Source: Cohnella hashimotonis (GTDB lineage Bacteria > Bacillota > Bacilli > Paenibacillales > Paenibacillaceae). Taken from it: DNA of 64,000 nucleotides. Below are positions 16,697-25,616 of this stretch, one piece after another (the first letter of the stretch is position 1; each line of letters starts with the position of its first letter). The notes below the pieces were generated by a model. That model saw only the letters and a list, made by a program, of their open reading frames with translations, was not told the origin of the DNA and did no database searches. Location of the stretch: positions 6,324,001 to 6,388,000 of the forward strand of contig NZ_JAGRPV010000001.1 of NCBI RefSeq assembly GCF_030014955.1, written 5' to 3'. A program made the position numbers and the translations under genes.

Positions 16697-18016
16697 TTAT
16701 ACGCTGAAAATAACCTCGTTCACCGCTTGGCGAATCTGCTCCAGACGGCCGGAACGGTTTACGATCGGCTTCTGCCCGCTCAGCACGTAGGCTTCGAGCG
16801 ACGCGAGGGTATGCTTGCCCGCGACGATCTCGGCGCCGATGCCTTCGCCGTAGCTTGCGTAGCGGCCGTCGACGATGGCGTCCAGCGTCTTGTTCTCGAT
16901 CAGCTTGGCGGCGGCCTTCAGGCCGTGCGCGAACGAATCCATACCCGCGATGTGCGCGAAGAACAGATCGTCGTCCTCGAAGGAAGTGCGGCGAACCTTG
17001 GCGTCGAAGTTGACGCCGCCCTTGCCGATGCCGCCTTCGTTTTTGAGGATTTCGAACATGGCCAGCGTCGTCGAGTACAGATCCGTCGGGAATTCGTCCG
17101 TGTCCCAGCCGAGCAGGTAATCGCCTTGGTTGGCGTCGATCGAGCCGAGCGCGCCGTCCAGGCGGGCGACGCGGAGCTCGTGCTCGAACGTGTGGCCGGC
17201 CAGCGTGGCGTGGTTCGCTTCGATGTTCAGCTTGAAGTGGTCCTTCAGACCGTACTTGCGCAGGAAGCTGAGCGTCGTCGCGGAGTCGAAGTCGTACTGG
17301 TGCTTGGTCGGCTCCTTCGGCTTCGGCTCGATCAGGAATTGCGCCCCGAACCCGATCTCCTTGGCATAGTCGACAGCCATATGCAGCATGCGGGCCAGGT
17401 TGTCCAGCTCGAGGCCCATATCCGTGTTCAGCAGCGACTCGTAGCCTTCGCGGCCGCCCCAGAAGACGTAGTTTTCGCCGTTCAGCTCCTTGCCGACTTC
17501 GAGCATCTTCTTGATCGTCGCGGCGGAGTAAGCGAATACGTCCGCATTGTTGCTCGTCGCGGCGCCGAATACGTAGCGCGGGTTCGTGAACAGGTTGGCC
17601 GTGTTCCAAAGCAGCTTTTTGCCGGTGGACTGTTGGAATTCCTTCAGCTTCGCTACGATGACGTCGATGTTCTTGTTCGTCTCGGCGAGCGAAGCGCCTT
17701 CGGGCGCGATGTCGGCGTCGTGGAACGCGTAGAACGGTACGCCCAGCTTTTCGAGCAGCTCGAAGTTCGCTTCGACGCGAACCTTGGCCCGGTCGAGCGG
17801 AGACAGAGAATCCCAGCTGCGGACCGCCGTGCCGGCGCCGAACGGATCGGTGCCGTTGGCGTTGAACGTGTGCCAGTAGGCGACGGCGAAGCGCAGGTGC
17901 TCCTCCATCGTTTTTCCAAGGACGACCTCGCTGGCGTTATAGTGTTTGAATGCGAACGGATTGTCGGACTTGCGGCCTTCGTACTTGATTTGCGGCACAT
18001 TCGAGAACAGGCTCAT
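16697..18016 (-). CDS. xylA: Xylose isomerase
   Basis: Interconverts D-xylose and D-xylulose in the cytoplasm. The 439-residue length is that of class II xylose isomerases. It has the catalytic His in [27 protein letters not shown], the metal-binding set [16 protein letters not shown], and [18 protein letters not shown]. The start is the ATG at 18016 ([15 protein letters not shown]), with GGAGG upstream; an in-frame ATG further up at 18085 lies on the operator and is not the start. First gene of xylAB, transcribed from the promoter overlapping xylO. Confidence 0.97.
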   Translation of the reverse strand: MSLFSNVPQIKYEGRKSDNPFAFKHYNASEVVLGKTMEEHLRFAVAYWHTFNANGTDPFGAGTAVRSWDSLSPLDRAKVRVEANFELLEKLGVPFYAFHDADIAPEGASLAETNKNIDVIVAKLKEFQQSTGKKLLWNTANLFTNPRYVFGAATSNNADVFAYSAATIKKMLEVGKELNGENYVFWGGREGYESLLNTDMGLELDNLARMLHMAVDYAKEIGFGAQFLIEPKPKEPTKHQYDFDSATTLSFLRKYGLKDHFKLNIEANHATLAGHTFEHELRVARLDGALGSIDANQGDYLLGWDTDEFPTDLYSTTLAMFEILKNEGGIGKGGVNFDAKVRRTSFEDDDLFFAHIAGMDSFAHGLKAAAKLIENKTLDAIVDGRYASYGEGIGAEIVAGKHTLASLEAYVLSGQKPIVNRSGRLEQIRQAVNEVIFSV

Positions 18017-18051
18017 AATTACGGTATGCCTCCTTAAGGATGTAAAGTTGT

Positions 18052-18065
18052 TGAATTCGTTTACA
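18052..18065 (-). promoter_or_regulatory. cre site (CcpA) in the xylA leader
   Basis: On the minus strand TGTAAACGAATTCA matches the cre consensus TGWAANCGNTNWCA at 13 of 14 positions. It sits just downstream of the xylA -10 box, the position of cre elements that give glucose repression of xyl operons in Bacilli. Confidence 0.65.
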
Positions 18066-18075
18066 AGCTGAGTTA

Positions 18076-18104
18076 AGCATAGCACCCGAAACTTAGTTTG
18101 TCTA
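18076..18104 (-). promoter_or_regulatory. xylAB promoter
   Basis: On the minus strand TAGACA (-35, at 18099-18104) and TATGCT (-10, at 18076-18081) are 17 bases apart. The -35 box lies inside the xylO operator, so XylR binding would block RNA polymerase. Confidence 0.65.
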
Positions 18105-18120
18105 TTGGCTAAACTAAGTT
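18090..18120. promoter_or_regulatory. xylO operator (XylR binding site)
   Basis: AACTTAGTTT (18090-18099) and its exact reverse complement AAACTAAGTT (18111-18120) are separated by 11 bases. The core TTAGTTTG...AAACTAA matches the known xylO of Bacilli. It lies between xylA and divergent xylR and covers both promoters. Confidence 0.88.
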
Positions 18121-18127
18121 TTATGCT
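18098..18127 (+). promoter_or_regulatory. xylR promoter
   Basis: TTGTCT (18098-18103) and TATGCT (18122-18127) are 18 bases apart on the plus strand. The overlap with xylO suggests autoregulation. Confidence 0.5.
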
Positions 18128-18206
18128 ATGATGACGTTAACGATTAATGGGACGAAAGAACGACGCGTAAATCGGAATCGCCCCGCGCGAAGGAGCCGCA
18201 TGCCGC

Positions 18207-19373
18207 ATGAAGACCCCGACAGGAGATCAAGCGCTCATCAAAAGAATGAATACCGCCATCGTGCTCGAATCGGTGCTGCAGGGGGCACCGCTGTCGCGCG
18301 CGGACATTTCCGCGCTCACGGGCCTCAACAAGGCGACCGTGTCCAGCCTCGTCCAGGATCTCATCGACAGCGGCCTGGTCCGCGAGATCGGGACGGGACA
18401 GTCCAGCGGCGGGCGCAAGCCGGTTCTGCTGGAATTCGTGGCGGAGTCGGGCTACGCCGTCGGCGTCGATCTCGGCGTCAACTATGTGCGCGGCGTGTTG
18501 ACGGATTTGCGGGGCAACGTCGCGGTCGAACGTACGGCGCAGCTGTCCAAGACATCGCCGGATGAAGTATTCGGCATATTGCGTCCCTTTATCCAGGCGC
18601 TCGTGGACGAGGCGCCGGAGAGCGCGTTCGGCGTCGTCGGCATCGGCGTCGGCGTACCCGGGCTCGTGGACCGGGGCGGCGCCGTGCTGTATGCGCCCAA
18701 CCTCGGCTGGCGGGACGTTCCGCTGCAGGACGCGCTGAACCGGGCGTTCGGCATTCCCGTGCTCATCGACAACGAAGCCAACGTCGGGGCCATCGGCGAG
18801 CGCAAGTTCGGCAGCGGGCGCGGCATCGGCAGCATGATTTACGTGAGCGTCGGCATGGGCATCGGGACCGGGCTTATTTTGCAAAAGGAGCTTTATAAGG
18901 GGGCGGCGGGCTTCTCCGGGGAACTCGGACATCTGTCCATCGAGGCCAGCGGGCCGCCTTGCCGCTGCGGCAACCGGGGCTGCTGGGAGCTGTACGCCTC
19001 TGAGCAGGCGCTGCTCGCCCGCGCGTCGGAGGCCGGCATCGGCGAAGGCACGCTGGACAGCCTGCTCGCGCTTGCCGAAGACGGCGACGAACAAGCGCGC
19101 GCGCTGTTCGCCGGCATCGGCGAGTCGCTTGGCGTGGGCATCGCCAACATCGTTAACGTCTTTAATCCCGAAGCCGTCGTCATCGGCAATACGATGAGCC
19201 GCGCGCGGCCTTGGCTCGAGGAGGCGATGAGCCGCACGACCGAAGCCCGTGCGCTGAACTTCCATCTGCGCGGCATCCGGCTGCTCTTCGCCGAGCTCGG
19301 CGACCGCTCCGCAGTCATGGGGGCCGCGGAGACCGCGATCGCCGCGTTTTTCAAGCGGCTGCGGTCGGCTTGA
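18207..19373 (+). CDS. xylR: Xylose operon repressor, ROK family
   Basis: A 388-residue ROK repressor that senses xylose. The N-terminal winged HTH is at about 20-65 (LSRADISALTGLNKATVSSL), followed by GGRKPVLLEF. The sugar-kinase-like domain begins GYAVGVDLGVNYVRGVLTDL, has GIGVGVPGLVDRGG, and the ROK zinc signature GELGHLSIEA with CRCGNRGCWE. It starts at the ATG 18207 after AAGGAGC. Its position divergent from xylAB with a shared operator makes the name safe. A bidirectional terminator follows. Confidence 0.95.
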   Translation: MKTPTGDQALIKRMNTAIVLESVLQGAPLSRADISALTGLNKATVSSLVQDLIDSGLVREIGTGQSSGGRKPVLLEFVAESGYAVGVDLGVNYVRGVLTDLRGNVAVERTAQLSKTSPDEVFGILRPFIQALVDEAPESAFGVVGIGVGVPGLVDRGGAVLYAPNLGWRDVPLQDALNRAFGIPVLIDNEANVGAIGERKFGSGRGIGSMIYVSVGMGIGTGLILQKELYKGAAGFSGELGHLSIEASGPPCRCGNRGCWELYASEQALLARASEAGIGEGTLDSLLALAEDGDEQARALFAGIGESLGVGIANIVNVFNPEAVVIGNTMSRARPWLEEAMSRTTEARALNFHLRGIRLLFAELGDRSAVMGAAETAIAAFFKRLRSA

Positions 19374-19466
19374 ATCAGCCGCGGACCGATTTTGTTTCTA
19401 GCCTGCAGCACCAAGACGCTTCCTTGCCGCCGCAAATCGCTTGTGTTTCTCTTCAGAGTTATGCAC

Positions 19467-19527
19467 AAAAAAAGCCGGGTACCCTCTCCTGCCGCCATAG
19501 GCGCAAAGAGAAGTATCCAGCTTTTTC
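19467..19527. terminator. Bidirectional terminator between xylR and fucU
   Basis: A long imperfect hairpin: AGCCGGGTAC with GTATCCAGCT and, inside it, CTCT-GCCGCC with GGCG-AGAG. A7 lies on the left and T5 on the right, so it serves the two convergent genes. Confidence 0.8.
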
Positions 19528-19549
19528 GGTTCGTCATGCCTGTTTGCGG

Positions 19550-19984
19550 CTATTCGGCCGTGATGACGCCTTTTTTGAGAATGATGTTGGCGTACAGCGC
19601 GCCTTCGCCCGTCGCCACGATTGCGTAAGCTTGCTTCGCCCGCTCGTAAAACGCGAATCGCTCGACTTCCTCGAACGGCTCGGTCAGACCGGACCGATCG
19701 CGGATAATCTCGCCGTAGCGGCCCCAGATCGGCGTCTCGACCGTATCGCCTGGCACGATCTGCATGAGGGCGGCCGGCCGCGCCGAGTACTGGTCGAGCG
19801 GCATCAGCTTCAGCACCGCGTCGAGCAGTTCAGGAACACCGTGGCCGTCGCAGCGCACGAGGCGCTGCGCGTGGCTGGCCGCGGGGAAGTTCCCGTCGCC
19901 CAGCACGATCTCGTCGCCGTGCCCCATTTCCATCAAAATCTTAAGCAGCTCTGGCGACAATATCGCCGGAATTCCCTTCAACAA
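19550..19984 (-). CDS. fucU: L-fucose mutarotase, RbsD/FucU family
   Basis: Interconverts the anomers of L-fucose (or a related sugar) so that it can enter metabolism. The 144-residue protein begins MLKGIPAILSPELLKILMEM and has the family motif GHGDEIVLGDGNFPA with the catalytic His and Asp; WGRYGEIIRDRSG is a second conserved block and YANIILKKGVI the end. The sequence fits FucU better than RbsD. A TTG start at 19984 follows GGGAGGG. No fucose enzymes are adjacent; the upstream AraC gene is decayed. Confidence 0.88.
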   Translation of the reverse strand: MLKGIPAILSPELLKILMEMGHGDEIVLGDGNFPAASHAQRLVRCDGHGVPELLDAVLKLMPLDQYSARPAALMQIVPGDTVETPIWGRYGEIIRDRSGLTEPFEEVERFAFYERAKQAYAIVATGEGALYANIILKKGVITAE

Positions 19985-20127
19985 TCCAATCGCCCTCCCG
20001 CCGGCTTCTGCGCATGCACACGGTCAGAACGCGCGGGCCGCCCGATCCGGACATCTGCCCCAGCACCAGCCGGAGCTCCCGATTCTGCCGTCTTCTGCCA
20101 GTATAACCGAAGCGGTCCGCCTTGTCT

Positions 20128-20511
20128 TTATCGAGCCGCGCCCGCCAGCGCATCCGAAATGACCTTAACGCCGGTTCTGCGATCGATCGGCCCCATTCCC
20201 AGATACTTGCGGAACTGCGCCGAAAATTACTTTGGCCCAAGCACAAGCCCATGCCGCTCCGCCAGCCGGTGAAGGGTGATCGGTTCCGCATTGTGCGCAT
20301 GAATCAGCTTGAGCGTCTCGCTCACCATTTGCGAAGCTGGACCTTGTTTGACCGCGCGAGCGGACATGAGCAGCCGATTCTCGAGCTGAGTTGGCCGCTC
20401 TATGTGATCCGTATATGCCGAATCGGCTGCGAGGGTCGTGCGGTAAACGCCGTGAACGGACAGGTTCGCGCCTTCGAAAGCTTCAGCCAGTTGTTCGCAC
20501 GTGTAGGACAT
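20128..20511 (-). pseudogene. Decayed AraC family regulator
   Basis: The frame from ATG 20511 begins MSYTCEQLAEAFEGANLSVH, which looks like the N-terminus of a cupin-AraC regulator. It then jumps after about 42 residues to the start of the DNA-binding part, SETLKLIHAHNAEPITLHRL. A TAA stop at 20227-20229 falls where the family has the Tyr of a YFS motif. In the same frame after the stop comes FSAQFRKYLGMGPID, the AraC helix-turn-helix, and then unrelated sequence to a stop at 20128. Only about 128 codons of an expected 280-300 remain. I infer an internal deletion, a nonsense change and loss of the second HTH. Confidence 0.75.
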
Positions 20512-20569
20512 GTTCGCGCTGCCTCGACCTTTTAAGCAAAATATAAAGGGCGGCACCGCCGCCCGCGAA

Positions 20570-21028
20570 TTATACCTTCTGCCCGAATACCTGCCCGATC
20601 ATGTCCGCGATCGTACGGCCGTCGAGCACCTCCATCATCCTGCGCTCGGTCTCGCGAATGACGTCGCCGAACGCCTCCTTCATGCCCGAGCCGAGCGCCG
20701 TGCAGTCGTCCGCGCTGTCCAGCATACCGCTGTGCAGCGGCTCCGCGATCTCGAGCGCCCGGTATACCTCGCCGAGCGTGATCGCCTCAGGCGGCTTAAG
20801 GAGGAAGTATCCGCCTTCCCTGCCCTCGCGCGCGCCGACGATCTGCGCCCTGGCCAAACGCGAGAGAATGCGCCGCATAAGCGTCGCCTCCGTCGCGCAG
20901 TTGCCCGCGATCTCGCCGCTCGGACAGCGATCGTCCCGGTCGGCGTGATGGGCCAAGTAAACGAGGGACTGCAGCGCGTAACCGAACCATCTCGGCGTCG
21001 CTACGCCTCCGCATTTATCGATTGCCAT
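20570..21028 (-). CDS. Rrf2 family transcriptional regulator
   Basis: A 152-residue winged-HTH regulator. The start MAIDKCGGVATPRWFGYALQ leads into LVYLAHHA and the recognition helix region GNCATEATLMRRILSRLARA, then GAREGREGGYFLLKPPEAIT, the usual Rrf2 wing. The iron-sulfur regulators IscR and NsrR have three clustered central cysteines; only one cysteine (DDCTALG) lies in that region here, so a thiol or non-cluster signal is more likely. The ATG at 21028 has GGAGGTG upstream. It is a single gene following the terminator of the SLH protein. Confidence 0.87.
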   Translation of the reverse strand: MAIDKCGGVATPRWFGYALQSLVYLAHHADRDDRCPSGEIAGNCATEATLMRRILSRLARAQIVGAREGREGGYFLLKPPEAITLGEVYRALEIAEPLHSGMLDSADDCTALGSGMKEAFGDVIRETERRMMEVLDGRTIADMIGQVFGQKV

Positions 21029-21096
21029 AAACACACCTCCATCGGCGTAATCGCTCATTAACACAGTATAGCGCATCGGGACGCAAGCTGTCTCTT

Positions 21097-21139
21097 GAAA
21101 AAGAAGATCTTCATCGACCGCATGCGGACAATGAAGATC
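21097..21139 (-). terminator. Terminator after the SLH/fibronectin protein gene
   Basis: Minus-strand stem GATCTTCAT with ATGAAGATC, extended inward by the palindrome CCGCATGCGG, and followed by TTCTTTTTC. It lies 28 bases past the stop at 21167. Confidence 0.88.
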
Positions 21140-21166
21140 GATTTCCATAAAACGGAATGGCCGCGC

Positions 21167-24100
21167 CTATTCGGTACGGGATGCGGCCTGGATCGCGCCG
21201 TATGCCCAATGTGCCGCGGTAACGTCGAAATAAAGCGGCGCGGGCGACCGATCGTCTTGACGCCCAAGCACTTTGTTCAAGATCGTGACCGCCTCCGCTC
21301 GCGTCAGCGGCCGGTCAGGGAGGAACTTGCCGTCCGCATAACCCCCGATAATGCCGGAGGCTTGCGCTTGAACAATGGCGGATTCGGCCCAGTGGCCTTG
21401 AATATCGGTAAAGCCGGTACCGGCCTGCTGCGCGCTCTTCATTCCGAGTTTATGCAGGAGTACGACCATCTCTGCCCTGGTCAGCGCAGCGTCGGGTCGG
21501 AATTTCCCGTCAGGATAGCCGCTCATCCAACCGTGCTTCGCAGCTTGGGCAATTGCCTGCGATGCCCAATGCGTCTCAGGAACGTCCTGGAAATGCGCTT
21601 CGGCGCCGGCATCGACGACGTTGCCGAACAGCTTGGTTAAAATGACAGCCATCTCTGCGCGAGTAAGGCCGGCATTGGGTCTGAAAAGGCCGTCGGGATA
21701 GCCGCCGATGTAAGCGATCCCCTTGTCCGGCAGATTTCCGCTTGTTTGACCAGGTCCTGGGCTTGGACTTGGGCTTGGGCTTGGGCTTGGGCCAGAACCG
21801 GAGTCCGGCCCGGGGCCTCCATCGTCTCCGCCATTAGATGCGCTTAAGGGCGTAACGGTGTTGGAGGCGGCCGAAGGTTGCGATGCTCCCTTCACGTTCA
21901 CGGCCTTCACCGTGAACGTGTACGCCGTGCCGTTCGCGAGACCCGTCACAGCGACGGCGATCCTGCCGTCAGCCGCCGTACCTGGGCTCTCGACCGTCTT
22001 CGCTTCCGCGCCGTTCGACCATGCCGTCACCTTGTAGCCCGCGATCGGCTTGCCGCCGTCGTTCGAAGGCGCTGAGAACGACACCGTCGCCGATGCATCG
22101 CCTGCCGACGCGCTTACTCCGGTCGGCGCATCCGGCACCGTGGACGTATCCGGCACGATCGGCGCCGTCGGCGTCACCGCGTTCGATGGTGCCGAAGGCG
22201 ACGACTCGCCGTACTCCGTCTTCGACATCACGGTAAACGTGTAGGTGCGCCCATTCGTCAGATTCGAAACGGTGACAGTGCTCGAATCGCCCGTCGCCCG
22301 GCCGGCTTGCTCGATGCCGTCCCAGGCGGTGACCTCGTAGCTTGCCTGCGTTCCTCCATACAGCTGTCCGGGGACAAAGCTTATCTCCGCGGAGGTGTCT
22401 CCGGCAGCCGCGGTCACCTCCGTCGGCGCATCGGGCGAGCCGTAAGGAACGACAGGCGCGGCTGCGGCAAAGTCGGACAATCCGATGTTATTTCCGGCCG
22501 CCACCTCGACCGTATAGGAAACGCCCTTTTCCAGTCCGCCAATAGTGCCCGAACGTTTGTCAGGAGCGATGGTTCTGGCAGAAACCTCCGCGCCGTCCTT
22601 CATCGCGCGGATCCGGTAAGCGACGACCGGCGTGCCTCCGTCCGCCTCGGGCGCTTCGAACGTGACCGTAGCGCTTCCCTTGCCCGGCACAGCCACGACG
22701 CTCCGCGGAATTCCCGGCTTGCCTAATGGGACGACCGGATCCGTCAAGTCCGATTCGGCGGACCAGCCGTTCGCATTCAATGCCCTGGCGGAGAACTTGT
22801 AGGCCGTCCCGTTCGTCAGCCCGTCAATGATCGCCGGCAGGAGATTGCCTTCACCGTCAGGGTCAAGATAAAGGTCCCTGATATACCCGCCGTCCTCGTC
22901 GTAAACGGTGATCTGATAGCGCGTAACCGCTGCTCCGTTTTCCCAGCTGGGCAGCACGTCCACGGACGCGCCGCCGTCTAGCGGATTCGCCGATACAAGC
23001 GGCGGCACGGGCTTGCCGCTCGCCACCGCCCGTGCCGACGGCAACGAGTAATCCGACAGGCCCACGGCGTTTTTCGCCTGCACTTTAAACGTGTACGCAT
23101 ACCCGTTGGACAGTCCGGTGACGACGATTGGACTGCCTTCGCCTTCCACGGTTTTCAAGATCCGGTCATTCTGATCGGGGAGTATGACCATCACGACGTA
23201 TCCGGTAACCGTGCTGCCGCCGTCGTCGCCCGACAGGAATTCGATCTCGGCCTGCTGGTCCCCGACGTGTACGACGCTTAACGACGGCGCCTCGGGCGCG
23301 ACTGCTGCCGCCGTATCGAAGCGCCAGCCCTGATCGTTCTCATAACCCGCGAAGGGATTCCCCTCCTGATCCTCGAACGCGCCCGGATCGACGAGCACGT
23401 AGACGGTTGACTGCGCAGGCAGCCGGCCGGGCAAGTTTATCGTCGCTTTTACCCCGTCGATCGCGGTCTTCGACGCATCCACCTCGGCGAACAGCGTATC
23501 GGGGCCGCTTCCGTTTTTGACGTAGACCCGGATCGATTTCCCCTCGACGGACCTGACCGCCTTGTCGAAGGTCAGCTGCAGCGCGGCGACGCCCCTCGCT
23601 CCCGTCGAATTGGCGACTGGTGTCATCGTGTACACGCGAGGCGCATTCTCGTTAAACGGGGAGAACGTCCACGCCGTTTTATCCGCGATTCCCGCGAACG
23701 CGATGCCTGCCTCATCCTTGAATGCGTCGCCGTCGATCAGCACGTAATAGCTTGCGCCGTCAAGCGGCAGCTCCGCGTTGCCCGAGACGACCAGCCATTC
23801 GTCCAGCAGCACCGTGCTGCTTGAGGTCACATGGATGCGATCGATCTCGGCGTCGTCGGACGCGCGGTACACCGTCATATAGCCGTCGTCAGGCACCGTT
23901 TTTTCGTCGAACTTCAGCATATAGAGCGGCCTGTTGGACGCGCTGCCGACGCCTGCGGGAGCGCGCTCGGTAAGAAGAGGAGGACGGGCGGCTACGGTGA
24001 AGCGCCATCCGCCGGACAATCCGGCGTATGCATTGCCGCTCCTGTCGGCGAACGCGCCTGCCTCGATCGTCGCGATCAGCGTCGCGCCTTCGCGCCATTT

Positions 24101-25435
24101 GCCGTCCGGGGCGATCTTGACCGTTTCCCCGTTCGCCTGAACGCGGACGTCGGAGGCGTCGATCTGTTCGCAGACGGCCTTTTCGTCGCATACGACGATC
24201 TTTTTACCGGCCACGCCCCTCACCGCTTCGTCGAAGGTCAGCTCCAGCGTACCGTCCTCGGCGAAGTCCTCGCTTCCGTCCGCAGGCAGCGTACCGATAA
24301 GCGACGGCGGCGTCGTGTCCATATATCCGGCGACCCGAAGCTCGTCGTCTGCCGATACATAGGCCACGTAGGGCGTTCCGTCCGGGCCGACGGCGAGCGA
24401 CAACGGCATATACCAGGAATTGTCCTGCAGCGACAGCGCGCCCAGAGCGGGCCATGCCGAGCCGTCCCACTTGACGACATGCACGCTTCCTCCGGGATCG
24501 CGCGTCTCCCTGTACGCGACGACGGGCCGGCCGTCCGTCGGGTCGACATTCATCGCGCCGTCGAATCCTGCGAATTGGCCGATCAGGCTCCATCCTTCGG
24601 CCTGCGTCCATTTCCACACGTAATTTTGATTGTTGGTGCCGTTGCCTCCGTTATAATACAAAAACAATTCGCCATGCAGAGCCGGCTTCAGCGTGTAGGA
24701 ATTTCCGCTGATGTAAGTAGATAGTCCGGTTGAACTCCACGGCTCGTTCGCTTCGCGGGACTTGACGACCGGCTCGTAGTATCCGCTGGCGCCGTTGCCG
24801 TAGACGACGAACGTCCGATCGGATTCGTCGATCGCGATCGCGGGCCGGAAGCCGTTGTTGCCCGATATGACTTCGGGCTCGCTCCAGACGCCGTCTTCCA
24901 TTTTGCGCACCGTTGCAGCATCGCCGTTGTTCTTGTCTCTGTAGACGATGCTGATGCCGCGTTGCGAATCGACCGCGATGCCAGGCGGCTCATCGGAGGC
25001 GCCCTGCGGGATCGTGCCTCCGAGCTTCTGCCAAGAGCCGCTGCCGTCCGGCGACGCGACGGCGATCTTGTTGCCGTCGACCCGATCCTCATAAGCGATA
25101 TACGGCCTGCCCCTGGCCGTGACGAACAGATCATAATCCCATACATTTTCAATCGCATACGTATCTTCGCTATCAAGCTCCCAGCTCCCCCCCGCCAGCT
25201 GATAGACCGACAAGCCGTTGCCGGACGTCAAGTACGACATGTAAAGTCCGCGTTCTGAAGCGGCCAGCTTGTAGCTCCGCGGGCCGTCGACGGGCAGCGC
25301 GCCGCCGACGGCCTGCCACGCTCGGCCGGTCGAAGCGGCGGCCTTCTCCGCCGTCCCAAATCCGGCCGCAAGCTGCAAGAGCAGCGCGAGCGCAAGGCCC
25401 GCGAGCAGCGGCCGGGATCTCTTCTTTCCGTTCAT
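21167..25435 (-). CDS. Large SLH-anchored surface protein with Ig-like and fibronectin type III domains
   Basis: A 1422-residue exported protein. A signal peptide (MNGKKRSRPLLAGLALALLL, cleavage near AEKAAAS) is followed by about 350 residues that look like a beta-propeller of BNR-like strands. Three SbsA/Big_5 Ig-like units follow (GTLPADGSEDFAEDGTLELT and relatives), then five fibronectin type III modules each opening PDAPTxVxA-style, a Pro/Ser linker and three SLH repeats at the C-terminus (ending at AAHWAYGAIQAASRTE). The SLH repeats bind secondary cell wall polymer. The ATG at 25435 has GGAGAG upstream. Its job is unknown; adhesion or sugar binding is likely. Divergent from a sensor kinase. 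Confidence 0.88.
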   Translation of the reverse strand: MNGKKRSRPLLAGLALALLLQLAAGFGTAEKAAASTGRAWQAVGGALPVDGPRSYKLAASERGLYMSYLTSGNGLSVYQLAGGSWELDSEDTYAIENVWDYDLFVTARGRPYIAYEDRVDGNKIAVASPDGSGSWQKLGGTIPQGASDEPPGIAVDSQRGISIVYRDKNNGDAATVRKMEDGVWSEPEVISGNNGFRPAIAIDESDRTFVVYGNGASGYYEPVVKSREANEPWSSTGLSTYISGNSYTLKPALHGELFLYYNGGNGTNNQNYVWKWTQAEGWSLIGQFAGFDGAMNVDPTDGRPVVAYRETRDPGGSVHVVKWDGSAWPALGALSLQDNSWYMPLSLAVGPDGTPYVAYVSADDELRVAGYMDTTPPSLIGTLPADGSEDFAEDGTLELTFDEAVRGVAGKKIVVCDEKAVCEQIDASDVRVQANGETVKIAPDGKWREGATLIATIEAGAFADRSGNAYAGLSGGWRFTVAARPPLLTERAPAGVGSASNRPLYMLKFDEKTVPDDGYMTVYRASDDAEIDRIHVTSSSTVLLDEWLVVSGNAELPLDGASYYVLIDGDAFKDEAGIAFAGIADKTAWTFSPFNENAPRVYTMTPVANSTGARGVAALQLTFDKAVRSVEGKSIRVYVKNGSGPDTLFAEVDASKTAIDGVKATINLPGRLPAQSTVYVLVDPGAFEDQEGNPFAGYENDQGWRFDTAAAVAPEAPSLSVVHVGDQQAEIEFLSGDDGGSTVTGYVVMVILPDQNDRILKTVEGEGSPIVVTGLSNGYAYTFKVQAKNAVGLSDYSLPSARAVASGKPVPPLVSANPLDGGASVDVLPSWENGAAVTRYQITVYDEDGGYIRDLYLDPDGEGNLLPAIIDGLTNGTAYKFSARALNANGWSAESDLTDPVVPLGKPGIPRSVVAVPGKGSATVTFEAPEADGGTPVVAYRIRAMKDGAEVSARTIAPDKRSGTIGGLEKGVSYTVEVAAGNNIGLSDFAAAAPVVPYGSPDAPTEVTAAAGDTSAEISFVPGQLYGGTQASYEVTAWDGIEQAGRATGDSSTVTVSNLTNGRTYTFTVMSKTEYGESSPSAPSNAVTPTAPIVPDTSTVPDAPTGVSASAGDASATVSFSAPSNDGGKPIAGYKVTAWSNGAEAKTVESPGTAADGRIAVAVTGLANGTAYTFTVKAVNVKGASQPSAASNTVTPLSASNGGDDGGPGPDSGSGPSPSPSPSPSPGPGQTSGNLPDKGIAYIGGYPDGLFRPNAGLTRAEMAVILTKLFGNVVDAGAEAHFQDVPETHWASQAIAQAAKHGWMSGYPDGKFRPDAALTRAEMVVLLHKLGMKSAQQAGTGFTDIQGHWAESAIVQAQASGIIGGYADGKFLPDRPLTRAEAVTILNKVLGRQDDRSPAPLYFDVTAAHWAYGAIQAASRTE

Positions 25436-25511
25436 GAACGAAATCTCTCCTTTTCGTCCGATTCGGACGTTTGTCTGCATTTGTCGAAGATAGCACCGGC
25501 CGCTCACAAAT

Positions 25512-25567
25512 CGCTCCCAAAAGAAAGAGAGATTTGCCATAATAGCGTTGAGAGCGTTTTGGGAGCG
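25512..25567. promoter_or_regulatory. Inverted repeat in divergent promoter region
   Basis: CGCTCCCAAAA (25512-25522) and its exact reverse complement TTTTGGGAGCG (25557-25567) flank 34 AT-richer bases that include TATTAT/ATAATA. They lie between the start of the SLH gene and the start of the fused sensor kinase, so a shared operator is likely. Confidence 0.5.
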
Positions 25568-25616
25568 CAGAATTGTAAGCTATCGGGTAGACGAGTGCAG
25601 GCGGGGCGAGGACGGG

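Noticed and set aside
19985..20127. Continuation of the AraC pseudogene in another frame toward fucU
   Set aside because: The residues after the stop at 20128 do not resemble AraC helices; this stretch is more likely the fucU promoter region (TATACT with AAGACA 17 bases upstream).
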